Below are positions 1-6,294 of a stretch of DNA of 7,120 bases, in pieces. Made by a program: the position numbers and the translations under genes. The DNA lies in the NCBI GenBank assembly GCA_964617765.1, contig CAZTZY010000117.1:1-7120 (forward strand), given 5' to 3'. A model generated the notes under the pieces. The model was given only the letters and a program-made list of their open reading frames with translations, did not search any database and was not told where the DNA came from. How positions within the stretch are numbered: the stretch's first letter is position 1; the number at the start of each line of letters is the position of its first letter. This stretch comes from CAZTZY01 sp964617765 (GTDB lineage: Bacteria > Pseudomonadota > Gammaproteobacteria > Pseudomonadales > DT-91).

Positions 1-746
1 AACGGCGCATGATCAGAAAATTTCTGTTCCTTGTAGATTTCCGCCCGTCTCGCCTTACCTTTTAATCCCTTTGTCACCAACTGATAATCCAGTCGCCAAC
101 CCACATCTTTCGCATAGGCCTGTCCACGATTTGACCACCAGGTATAGAGCGGTGCATTCGGGTGAAGTTCGCGAAAACTGTCGGTAAAACCTTCTTTATT
201 CAGTAAATCATCCATCCATTGGCGTTCTTCGGGTAAAAAACCGGAGTTTTTGACATTGCCCTTCCAGTTTTTCAAATCGATTTCTTTATGGCAAATATTC
301 CAGTCCGAGCAAATAATGAAATGTCGACCTGATTTTTGCATCGCCTGAAAATGCGGTAACAGCATTGCCATCATCTCAAATTTGCACTGCTGGCGCTCTT
401 CACCAGAAGAACCCGAAGGCATATACAGCGATATCACACTGATATGCTCAAAATCAGCCTGAATCCAGCGGCCTTCATCATCACTCAAAGCGAATCCCAG
501 GCCTTTAATAATCTTTTTCGGCTCCACTTTGGAAAAAATCGCCGTACCACTGTAGCCTTTCTTTTGCGCATCAAAATAATGGGCGTGATAACCCTCCGGA
601 TGAAATATCGCCTCATCTAACTGCGTCACATGGGCTTTGGTTTCCTGAATACAAACCACATCGGCATTTTGCTTTTCCAGCCACTCAAAAAAGCCTTTTT
701 GGCGCGCTGAACGAATGCCATTGGTATTGCAGGTAATTATTCTCAT
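1..746 (-). CDS. xthA: Exodeoxyribonuclease III (3' end cut by window edge)
   Basis: Mg-dependent AP endonuclease and 3'-5' exonuclease of the exonuclease/endonuclease/phosphatase fold, acting in cytoplasmic base-excision repair. I translated it by hand from the reverse strand; 248 codons are visible, starting MRIITCNTNG. The E. coli enzyme is 268 residues and the window ends inside the terminal SDHAP motif, so only a short tail is missing. Active-site residues of the family are all present: N7, E35 (in QET), Y108, D148 and N150 (in SDWNI), D220 (in WRLDYQ), D245 and H246 (in SDHAP). Overall it resembles Pseudomonas Crc, a non-catalytic relative, but Crc has lost several of these residues, so I call an active nuclease. 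The ATG at 746 has AGGA 10 nt upstream. It lies downstream of the GH114 gene, 90 bp away, with its own likely promoter. The product call is firm; the choice among xthA-type names is less so. Confidence 0.93.
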   Translation of the reverse strand, partial: MRIITCNTNGIRSARQKGFFEWLEKQNADVVCIQETKAHVTQLDEAIFHPEGYHAHYFDAQKKGYSGTAIFSKVEPKKIIKGLGFALSDDEGRWIQADFEHISVISLYMPSGSSGEERQQCKFEMMAMLLPHFQAMQKSGRHFIICSDWNICHKEIDLKNWKGNVKNSGFLPEERQWMDDLLNKEGFTDSFRELHPNAPLYTWWSNRGQAYAKDVGWRLDYQLVTKGLKGKARRAEIYKEQKFSDHAP

Positions 747-765
747 TTAACGGTTATCCTGAAAG

Positions 766-799
766 GTCATGATGGTTAGTCATGAGGGCTAAGTCATGA
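766..799. repeat. Three GTCATGA copies in the exonuclease III leader
   Basis: GTCATGA occurs at 766-772, 779-785 and 793-799, so the starts are 13 and 14 bp apart. The core TCATGA is its own reverse complement, so each copy reads the same on both strands. The last copy is extended to the perfect 8-bp palindrome GTCATGAC. The copies lie between the predicted -10 box and the ribosome binding site of the nuclease gene. The spacing is a little over one helical turn. A regulator-binding array is possible, but no known regulator is recognised. Confidence 0.5.
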
Positions 800-811
800 C
801 GAGTGATTATA
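783..811 (-). promoter_or_regulatory. Putative sigma70 -10 and start region for the exonuclease III gene
   Basis: Read on the minus strand, a perfect TATAAT -10 box lies at 811-806. A weak -35 candidate, TTCAGG, sits 16 nt further upstream (about 833-828). Transcription would begin near 799, leaving a leader of about 50 nt before the ATG at 746. The -10 is strong and well placed; the -35 is poor. Three TCATGA copies lie just downstream of the -10, which suggests an operator or leader element. Confidence 0.45.
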
Positions 812-836
812 AAACAGCGGGCATAAGCCTGAATAA

Positions 837-1697
837 CTACAAACAACTGAAACGAAACGTATCATCAAGAAGCTGTGGCATGACCAGTGTACTGAATTGC
901 AACGCTGCTGAATCTAAACACAAGTCATCTCTTGCACCCGCTGTATTATTGACATATTTCACGGCATATTCGACATGAAACACGGGCTTATTCGCCACAA
1001 TAAACGTCGACAACAAATCACATTCATCGTAAATAAAGCATTGCTCATTAATAGCGAAATCAAAATACTCAACCAAACTCTCTATTTGCCCAAGGTCATT
1101 TTTCAGACCCACTGACAAGCTTCTGGCGTGCGCTTCATTGGCAAGAAAACGGTTGTAGGCTAATTGTTCGCTGGCTGACAAAGCGAAGCCCGGCGAGTTG
1201 GTATACACATCCATATTATCGAGATCAACACCATCACACCCTTTTTCTACCGCAAGATCCAGGCGTGACTGCATTATTTTTTGTACATTCGCTGAACGAA
1301 TATCCAGCCAGCGCTCTCCAGGCCAGCCTTCCAGTGCATTCCCCTTGTCTGCGGCATGAAATGCATCGGCATCAGAACGCCACTCTTCATAAGAACCCGC
1401 CGAAAAATAGCAAATAACCTTTTTACCACTGAATTGAAGATCAGCAATCAATTCCACCGGGCTATCAAACAGGTCAATATCAAATAAGGTAACGTCATAA
1501 CCGGTGTTGACAGTACCCTGCAACTGTAATTGCCAGGTCGTTTCAGGGGCCGGACGATACCAGTCACCGGCAGTCACCGGAGGAACATCCGGATCCAGCT
1601 TATTGGCATTACTGTAGTCAGTTGAATCATCACTACAGGCACTTATTAAAAATACCGATGTTACTGCAAACAATAATCTTTTCATCACCCGCTTCAT
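837..1697 (-). CDS. GH114-family (endo-alpha-1,4-polygalactosaminidase-like) lipoprotein
   Basis: Predicted secreted glycoside hydrolase of the GH114/DUF297 (TIM-barrel) type; characterised members cleave alpha-1,4-galactosaminan. With the ATG at 1697 the precursor has 286 residues. It starts with a basic n-region (MKRVMKR), then a hydrophobic stretch ending in lipobox I-S-A-C with lipidated C21. Ser, not Asp, at +2 predicts the outer membrane. A short acidic linker follows, then the domain: WQLQLQG (55-61), the DIDLFD strand (73-78), VICYFSAGS (94-102), the signature GCDGVDLDNMD (153-163), SVGLKND (195-201), NEQCF (217-221) and FHVEYA (240-245). Where relatives often have E in the signature, this protein has D158. 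A TTG at 1712 would add five residues, but it leaves only about 14 nt of leader from the predicted promoter. ATG 1697 has GAGAG 8 nt upstream; ATG 1685 is also possible. The family call is strong; the substrate is not known. Confidence 0.88.
   Translation of the reverse strand: MKRVMKRLLFAVTSVFLISACSDDSTDYSNANKLDPDVPPVTAGDWYRPAPETTWQLQLQGTVNTGYDVTLFDIDLFDSPVELIADLQFSGKKVICYFSAGSYEEWRSDADAFHAADKGNALEGWPGERWLDIRSANVQKIMQSRLDLAVEKGCDGVDLDNMDVYTNSPGFALSASEQLAYNRFLANEAHARSLSVGLKNDLGQIESLVEYFDFAINEQCFIYDECDLLSTFIVANKPVFHVEYAVKYVNNTAGARDDLCLDSAALQFSTLVMPQLLDDTFRFSCL
1561..1580. repeat. Perfect 10-bp tandem duplication in the lipoprotein linker
   Basis: CAGTCACCGG is repeated twice head to tail (1561-1570 and 1571-1580). 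It lies inside the GH114 gene, in the linker between the lipobox and the catalytic domain (about residues 38-46). The unit length is not a multiple of three, so gain or loss of one copy would uncouple the signal peptide from the enzyme. Confidence 0.9.
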
Positions 1698-1732
1698 GGC
1701 AAACACTCTCAATCAAACTGCAAAAAAGCCAG

Positions 1733-1761
1733 CTTATAATCCAACCCGATTTTACTACCAA
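1733..1761 (-). promoter_or_regulatory. Putative sigma70 promoter of the GH114 lipoprotein gene
   Basis: On the minus strand, TTGGTA (1761-1756, four of six matches to the -35 consensus) is followed after exactly 17 nt by TATAAG (1738-1733, five of six matches to the -10). Transcription would start near 1726, giving a leader of about 29 nt to the ATG at 1697. This spacing is the main reason for preferring that ATG over the upstream TTG at 1712. Confidence 0.55.
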
Positions 1762-1943
1762 CTTTTACTAGTCGCGACGCAAAATTAAACTACAATAATA
1801 GCAACTGAAACGATAGCAAAATGGCATAGCCAGACAAGATTTTATCGTCGTCGGCCTCTAGCGTCACCAAAACCGACTCACCTTAAAGCAGCCACTGACA
1901 TCAAACAATATACCTAAACCTGACCAATGAAAGAAATCACACC
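1762..1943. other. Divergent intergenic region upstream of murI
   Basis: This is the remainder of the divergent spacer between the lipoprotein promoter and the murI start. It holds an 8-bp palindrome GTCGCGAC (1771-1778) and an AT-rich stretch with TACAAT (1791-1796) that could be a -10 on the plus strand, but no TTGACA-like hexamer lies at the right distance. I find no RNA gene, terminator or credible small ORF here. Confidence 0.4.
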
Positions 1944-2741
1944 GTGCCTAAACACATTTTAGTCTTCGATTCAGGGTTGGGTGGCACCACCGTCCTGCAC
2001 GACATACAAAAAAAACTGCCTGATTTCCGTTACAGCTATGCACTCGATAATGGTGCTTTTCCGTATAGCAATAAAAGCGATGAATTCCTGGTTGAGCGCA
2101 TGCTTAAACTGTTTAATTACCTTATCCCGCACTGCCAACCTGATTTAGTGGTTATCGCCTGCAATACCGCCAGCACGCTGATACTGGATCAGCTGCGCGA
2201 GCGTTTCTCGATACCCTTTGTGGGTGTTGTTCCTGCCATTAAACCGGCTGCGGCATTAAGCAAAACCAAAGTGTTGGGCTTATTGGCCACACAAGCCACC
2301 ATCACCCGCGACTATATCGACCAACTCAGTGCTGCTCATGCCGAACATTGTGAAATTGTGCGCCTGGGCAGCCAGAAACTCGTGGAAATTGCCGAAAGCA
2401 AAATACAAGGTAAAACGATTAATCCGCAGGAGATCCGTATTGCACTTCAACCCATGCTTTCACACCCATTACACCCACAAATAGACGTATTTATCCTCGG
2501 CTGTACACATTTTCCTGCCATTAAAGATGAATTGGCCACCGCCTGGCCTTACCCTGCATTATGGATAGATTCCGGCGAAGCCATCGCCCGTCGTGTTGAA
2601 GAATTATGTCAGCAATTAATACAGCACGAAGCACCACACCAAAGTACCTTATATTTAAGTGTTCGTGATGAAACAGAAGAGAAACAAAAAACCCTGGAAA
2701 GGTTTGGCATCAACCATTGCCATATTATTAAAATAGTCTAA
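1944..2741 (+). CDS. murI: Glutamate racemase
   Basis: Cofactor-independent racemase that converts L-glutamate to D-glutamate for peptidoglycan stem peptides; cytoplasmic. The protein is 265 residues, normal for the family. It shows the pseudo-symmetric two-lobe signature: VFDSGLGG (7-14, with D9 and S10), DNGAFPYSNKS (35-45), ACNTAST (72-78) with catalytic C73, and GCTHFP (186-191) with the second catalytic C187 and H189. The start is GTG. The same frame is closed by a TGA at 1896-1898, and no ATG, GTG or TTG lies between, so GTG 1944 is the only normal start and it matches the usual family N-terminus. No strong ribosome binding site is seen (AAAG about 10 nt upstream). It appears to stand alone: 138 bp separates it from the next gene. 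An aspartate/glutamate racemase of another type is much less likely given the motifs. Confidence 0.95.
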   Translation: MPKHILVFDSGLGGTTVLHDIQKKLPDFRYSYALDNGAFPYSNKSDEFLVERMLKLFNYLIPHCQPDLVVIACNTASTLILDQLRERFSIPFVGVVPAIKPAAALSKTKVLGLLATQATITRDYIDQLSAAHAEHCEIVRLGSQKLVEIAESKIQGKTINPQEIRIALQPMLSHPLHPQIDVFILGCTHFPAIKDELATAWPYPALWIDSGEAIARRVEELCQQLIQHEAPHQSTLYLSVRDETEEKQKTLERFGINHCHIIKIV

Positions 2742-2879
2742 TATTCAAGATGTTATGCCTGAATAATCTATGCTTTGCTACACAAAAGAATAAAAAGTGC
2801 AGATAGTTTAATCACTGGCTGGAAATAGCAAGAACATTGCCCGGACTTTCATTTTCATCAAACAAGGCTTTATACCTAC

Positions 2880-3872
2880 ATGGCACAGTCAGAGTTAACC
2901 ATTCTCGTCGTAGACGATGCAAAATTCAGTACCACCGTTATTACCCGCAACCTCACGGCGGGTGGTTATAACCGTATTTCTCATGCCACATCGGCAAAAG
3001 CCGCCATTGAAATGCAGGAAAAGAATCCTGCCAGCGTTATCATTGCCGATTGGTTAATGCCGGAAATGGATGGCCTGGAAATGACCAAACGTATCCGCCA
3101 AATGGAAGAATCCAGCAATCGTTATACCTATATCATTATGCTAACAGCGCGTGATGGTATGGATGCACTCAAACATGCCTTTGAAGAAGGTGTTGATGAT
3201 TTTGTTAACAAGTCTGTTATGCAGCAACAATTACTGCCCCGCGTTTTCGCGGCTGAAAGATTGGTAAATCGTTATGATCGTTTGTTACGCGATAACAATG
3301 AACTGTTAAGCGCCAACCAGCAACTTGAAAAAACCAATCAGGCCCTTAAAGGTTTATGTACACTCGATTCAGTGACTGGACTTGGCAACAAGGCTTATGC
3401 CGTGAGTAAACTGGTCGATAACCTCAAACATACCGAATCGCGCGGCGGCGCCACCTGTTATTTGCTGATTCGCCTCAGCAACATTCCCGAAATGGAAAAA
3501 AAATACCCCAAACAAATCATTAAAGAATTGATTATCGGCATTAGCCGTCGCCTGAAAGGCCTGGTTCGACCACTCGATGACGTTTCTCGCATCAGCAACT
3601 ACACGTTTGCTGTGGTCACCCACCAGCCAGATATCAGCTTGTGCGAAGGCAAAAGTTTTCGCCGCGTGTTAGATGCTATCAACCACAGGGCATTTCAAAC
3701 TTCGATGGGCTTTCAATCCATTCATGTGGATATGAGCATTTCAGCAGCCACCATGGATTATGGCCTGCCTTCGCCTGAAGTATTAATGACCCTGGCCGAA
3801 GAAAAAATGAAAGAAGCCCTACAAACCCAGCGCATTGAACACGTCCATTACAAAGCCGGCGTAAACGTCTAA
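2880..3872 (+). CDS. Response regulator: REC domain plus degenerate GGDEF domain
   Basis: Two-domain cytoplasmic signalling protein of 330 residues with PleD-like order. The REC domain (about 6-125) has the acidic pair D12/D13, phosphoacceptor D57 in ADWLMPEMDG, T89 in LTAR and K111, so it should be phosphorylated by a histidine kinase, none of which is encoded here. A short helical linker (about 126-158) joins a GGDEF-type domain (about 160-322) recognisable from DSVTGLGNK (163-171). The catalytic motif is lost: where PleD has a GGEEF the sequence reads SNYTF (239-243), and the metal-binding aspartate strand reads LLIRLSN (195-201). The inhibitory-site motif RxxD is kept as RPLD (230-233) at the correct spacing. 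I therefore infer no diguanylate cyclase activity but possible c-di-GMP binding. The ATG at 2880 has only a distant AAGG, 12 nt upstream. It is followed after 10 nt by the SnoaL-like gene, so the two are probably co-transcribed. Confidence 0.88.
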   Translation: MAQSELTILVVDDAKFSTTVITRNLTAGGYNRISHATSAKAAIEMQEKNPASVIIADWLMPEMDGLEMTKRIRQMEESSNRYTYIIMLTARDGMDALKHAFEEGVDDFVNKSVMQQQLLPRVFAAERLVNRYDRLLRDNNELLSANQQLEKTNQALKGLCTLDSVTGLGNKAYAVSKLVDNLKHTESRGGATCYLLIRLSNIPEMEKKYPKQIIKELIIGISRRLKGLVRPLDDVSRISNYTFAVVTHQPDISLCEGKSFRRVLDAINHRAFQTSMGFQSIHVDMSISAATMDYGLPSPEVLMTLAEEKMKEALQTQRIEHVHYKAGVNV

Positions 3873-3882
3873 CAGGTAAAAT

Positions 3883-4365
3883 ATGCTCGACCTACAAAAT
3901 ATTGAAGCCATCAAGCAACTGAAATCCCGTTATTTCCGCGCACTGGACAGTAAAAACTGGGATTTAATGAAAAGTTGCCTGAGCACAGATTGCACTGCCA
4001 AATACGACGGCGGCAAATACAGCTTTAATGGCAGTGAAAAAATTGTGCAGTTTTTCAGCTCTTACATGAGCAATCCCAAACTGATATTCATGCACCATGG
4101 CCATCATCCAGAAATCACCATTATCGATAATAACCAGGCTACCGGCATCTGGTATTTACAGGACATCGTCATCAACCTGGATAACAACACCACTTTACGC
4201 GGTGCAGGTTTTTATCATGACAAATATGTATTCAGCAACAATACATGGCTCATCAGCGAAACCGGTTATGAGCGTACTTTTGAAGAAATTGAAAAACGCC
4301 AAAATATCACCATGAATTATAACCGCTTTGAGCCAAGCCCAATACCTGAGCAACCACCTGCTTAA
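3883..4365 (+). CDS. SnoaL-like (NTF2-fold) domain protein
   Basis: Small 160-residue protein consisting of one cone-shaped alpha+beta (NTF2/SnoaL) domain, closest in appearance to the SnoaL_4 group. That group includes dehydratases and isomerases acting on steroid-like or polyketide substrates, and also many proteins of unknown role. Visible features are the N-terminal helix IEAIKQLKSRYFRALDSKNW (7-26), HHGHHPEI (71-78), GIWYLQD (88-94) and GAGFYHDKY (107-115). Y17 and D22 with a histidine at 71/72 have a spacing similar to the Y/D/H set I recall for bile-acid 7-alpha-dehydratase BaiE; this is a clue, not proof of activity. The C-terminal tail is proline-rich (SPIPEQPP). The start is supported by CAGGT about 6 nt before the ATG. 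It lies 10 nt after the regulator gene, implying an operon. The substrate is not predictable, although the neighbouring acyl-CoA synthetase suggests CoA-thioester chemistry. Confidence 0.8.
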   Translation: MLDLQNIEAIKQLKSRYFRALDSKNWDLMKSCLSTDCTAKYDGGKYSFNGSEKIVQFFSSYMSNPKLIFMHHGHHPEITIIDNNQATGIWYLQDIVINLDNNTTLRGAGFYHDKYVFSNNTWLISETGYERTFEEIEKRQNITMNYNRFEPSPIPEQPPA

Positions 4366-4417
4366 TCTCTACCGTTTTTTGATGAAAACTAACAATATTA
4401 CATAGTCACAGGCATTA

Positions 4418-4445
4418 TTGCCTTACTCAATAAATCAGGCATAAT
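4418..4445 (+). promoter_or_regulatory. Putative sigma70 promoter of the acyl-CoA synthetase gene
   Basis: TTGCCT (4418-4423, four of six matches) and CATAAT (4440-4445, five of six matches) are separated by 16 nt. Transcription would start near 4452, giving a leader of about 63 nt that includes the CACAA repeat. The -35 overlaps a small inverted repeat, AGGCA-TTAT-TGCCT (4410-4423). The 149-bp gap after the SnoaL-like gene supports a separate promoter, though read-through cannot be excluded because I see no terminator. Confidence 0.4.
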
Positions 4446-4465
4446 CCATTTTTATTTTCAGGCTA

Positions 4466-4485
4466 CACAACACAACACAACACAA
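4466..4485 (+). repeat. (CACAA)4 simple repeat in the acyl-CoA synthetase leader
   Basis: Four perfect tandem CACAA units are followed by seven other bases and a further CAACACAA (4493-4500). The tract lies 30-50 nt before the ATG at 4515, between the predicted promoter and the weak GCGAG ribosome binding site (4505-4509). It has no G and almost no capacity to fold, so it could keep the leader unstructured. Confidence 0.9.
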
Positions 4486-4514
4486 TACTAGACAACACAA
4501 TATAGCGAGCCAAC

Positions 4515-6215
4515 ATGAGCGAAATAAAAACCAAACTTGATGCCAGCACAGCCCAGTTAACCGGCCCTGGCGCCCCCTGGGAAGTTGTTGAAAACACCAT
4601 TAATGGTGTGACTTACAAAATGTATAAAAATGCTCCCGCCAATTTAAAACAATTGATTAATGCCGGCCGTGTACATGGCGATAAAGAATTCCTGATTTAC
4701 GAAAATGAACGTATAAGCTTTAACCAGTTTTTTACCCAAGTGGATGCTCTGGCGTATCAAATGGTGAACAAACTAGGCATTAATACCGGTGACCGCGTAG
4801 CGATTGCCATGCGTAATTATCCAGAGTGGATGGTTGCCTTTGCCGCAGCTGTAATGACCGGCGCAGTTGTTGTTCCTCTTAACAGCTGGGGACAAGCCGC
4901 CGAACTCGAATATGGCCTTACCGATTCCGGCGCAAAACTCGCCATCCTTGACCAACAACGTTTCGACTACATTGCTAACAACTTACCTGTATTGAATATT
5001 AAAGCAATTATCGCCCGCCCGGAAAAAACCATCACCCAACAAAATTGCCATGATTTTGAAGCACTGGTTAATGAGGCAATGGGCAAATCAGTTCAGTCCA
5101 TTGAAATGCCTGCCGAGGCCACAGCTATCATCATGTACACCTCTGGCACAACAGGCAATCCCAAAGGCGCTGTTTCCAACCACAGAAACGTCTGTCAGGC
5201 TGTTTATAATTTCGAATTTGCTGCCATGTGTGCGGCCATGACCGATTCTGGCCCTATCATTAAAATGATGGAGCGTGGTTTTCCACCTAAAGTTTTATTA
5301 TCAGTACCTTTGTTCCATGTCAGTGGCTGCCACAGCGTCTTCCTGCTGTCACTGCGCGGCGGGCGTCCGATTGTCATCATGCATAAGTGGGATAAAATTA
5401 AAGCGTTAGAAACTATTGAAAAAGAACGCATTACCATGATCAGCGCCGTACCCACCATGTTGATGGATATGCTCGATGCTCCTGAATGGGACAAATACGA
5501 TACCTCCAGCATGTTTGGTTTTGGTGCCGGCGGTTCTGCCCAACCTCCTCGCCTGTCGACAATGATCTACCAAAAACTGCCCGACAGTTTTCCAGGCACT
5601 GGCTATGGCATGACAGAAAGTAACGCGACCGGATTTTCAAGTACCGGCGCAGCGTATGCCTATAAACCCAAAAGCACCGGCACGAAAGCACCTATTGTTG
5701 AAGTGCGCATTGTGGATGAAAACGGCAAGGCATTACCCCAAGGCGAACGTGGCGAAATCCAGATTAAAACACCCACTATTGTTCAGGGTTACTGGAACAA
5801 ACCTGAAGCCTCAAAAGAATCTTTCCAGAATGGATGGCTTCTAACAGGTGATGTGGGTTATCTCGATGATGAAGGCTTTCTGTTTATCACAGATCGCATA
5901 AAAGACATGATCATTCGTGGTGGTGAAAATATTTATTCAGTAGAAATTGAAAGCACCATACTTCATCACGATGGTGTACAGGAAGTAGCGGCCTTTGGCA
6001 TACCTGAAGAAAAACTCGGCGAAGAACTGGCTGTTGCTGTTGTTTTGAAACCCGGCGTTTCTTTAACGGCTTCCGACATTCAGGCTCATGTTGCTTCGCA
6101 TCTCGCCAAGTTCAAAGTACCGGCGTATGTATTTTTTGAAGAGGCATTACCGAAAAATGCCACCCTGAAAATCATGAAAAAACCCTTGAAAGAAAAATAT
6201 GCCAAAAAAGCGTAA
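4515..6215 (+). CDS. AMP-dependent acyl-CoA synthetase (fatty-acid/CoA ligase type)
   Basis: ANL-superfamily enzyme that adenylates a carboxylic acid with ATP and transfers it to CoA; cytoplasmic or membrane-associated. Its 566 residues fit medium/long-chain acyl-CoA ligases. Motifs in order: P-loop-like A3 YTSGTTGNPKG (208-218), VPLFHVSG (264-271), A5 GYGMTES (363-369), ERGEIQIK (411-418), A7 TGD (444-446), hinge and A8 DRIKDMIIRGGENIYSVEIE (460-479), and A10 PKNATLKIMKK (546-556) with the presumed catalytic K552. The residue before that lysine is usually Gly (the GK of many ligases) but is L551 here. The start at 4515 has GCGAG with a 5-nt gap and follows a likely promoter. A REP-like hairpin lies 23 bp after the stop. 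No transmembrane segment is apparent. The neighbouring SnoaL-like protein and thioesterase suggest catabolism or tailoring of a CoA-bound acid. Chain length and substrate class cannot be read from the sequence. Confidence 0.92.
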   Translation: MSEIKTKLDASTAQLTGPGAPWEVVENTINGVTYKMYKNAPANLKQLINAGRVHGDKEFLIYENERISFNQFFTQVDALAYQMVNKLGINTGDRVAIAMRNYPEWMVAFAAAVMTGAVVVPLNSWGQAAELEYGLTDSGAKLAILDQQRFDYIANNLPVLNIKAIIARPEKTITQQNCHDFEALVNEAMGKSVQSIEMPAEATAIIMYTSGTTGNPKGAVSNHRNVCQAVYNFEFAAMCAAMTDSGPIIKMMERGFPPKVLLSVPLFHVSGCHSVFLLSLRGGRPIVIMHKWDKIKALETIEKERITMISAVPTMLMDMLDAPEWDKYDTSSMFGFGAGGSAQPPRLSTMIYQKLPDSFPGTGYGMTESNATGFSSTGAAYAYKPKSTGTKAPIVEVRIVDENGKALPQGERGEIQIKTPTIVQGYWNKPEASKESFQNGWLLTGDVGYLDDEGFLFITDRIKDMIIRGGENIYSVEIESTILHHDGVQEVAAFGIPEEKLGEELAVAVVLKPGVSLTASDIQAHVASHLAKFKVPAYVFFEEALPKNATLKIMKKPLKEKYAKKA

Positions 6216-6220
6216 TCCTT

Positions 6221-6240
6221 AATCAACCCAAATCAACCCA
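6221..6240. repeat. Perfect 10-bp tandem duplication next to the palindrome
   Basis: AATCAACCCA is repeated twice head to tail at 6221-6230 and 6231-6240, filling almost the whole gap between the acyl-CoA synthetase stop (6215) and the palindromic element. The duplication is on one side only, so it is not a target-site duplication flanking the element. It could be a slippage product or a scar from rearrangement at this junction. Confidence 0.9.
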
Positions 6241-6272
6241 TGTAGAGACGTTGCATGCAACGTCTCTACGAT
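6239..6272 (+). repeat. REP-like palindromic element, copy 1
   Basis: A perfect 28-bp inverted repeat spans 6242-6269: arm GTAGAGACGTTGCA is followed directly by its reverse complement, centred on GCATGC. With flanking CAT and GAT it forms a 34-nt unit that recurs 416 bp downstream with 31 of 34 identical bases. The foot begins with GTAG, the tetranucleotide typical of REP sequences mobilised by REP-associated tyrosine transposases. Palindromes of this GTAGAGACG...CGTCTCTAC type are, from memory, dispersed in many bacterial genomes, notably cyanobacteria. It has no T-tract, so it is not a classical terminator, but its hairpin would lie just after the ligase stop and could protect or end that transcript. 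Confidence 0.8.
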
Positions 6273-6294
6273 GACACCAATATGTTCTATTAAT

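Noticed and set aside
796..978. 60-codon plus-strand ORF over the 3' end of the lipoprotein gene
   Set aside because: It lies mostly antisense to a well-supported GH114 gene, has no domain-like sequence, and starts inside the GTCATGA repeat without a ribosome binding site.
1927..1962. 11-codon ORF (ATG at 1927) overlapping the murI GTG start, as a leader peptide
   Set aside because: No ribosome binding site and no attenuator-like codons or hairpin; such short ORFs are expected by chance.
2742..2879. Promoter, sigma54 site or terminator between murI and the response regulator
   Set aside because: A GG...GC pair near 2818-2830 has the wrong spacing for sigma54, no good -35/-10 pair was found, and the ATTCA/TGAAT inverted repeat at 2742-2765 is too weak to call.
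4366..4375. CTCTACC fragment as a third, degraded copy of the REP-like palindrome
   Set aside because: Only six to seven bases match the right foot of the element and there is no left arm; chance is enough.
4410..4423. AGGCA-TTAT-TGCCT hairpin as a terminator of the regulator/SnoaL unit
   Set aside because: The stem is only 5 bp, there is no T-tract after it, and it overlaps the better-supported -35 box.
5204..5691. Minus-strand ORFs of 83-102 codons inside the acyl-CoA synthetase
   Set aside because: They are antisense shadows of a strongly conserved coding sequence and show no recognisable protein features.
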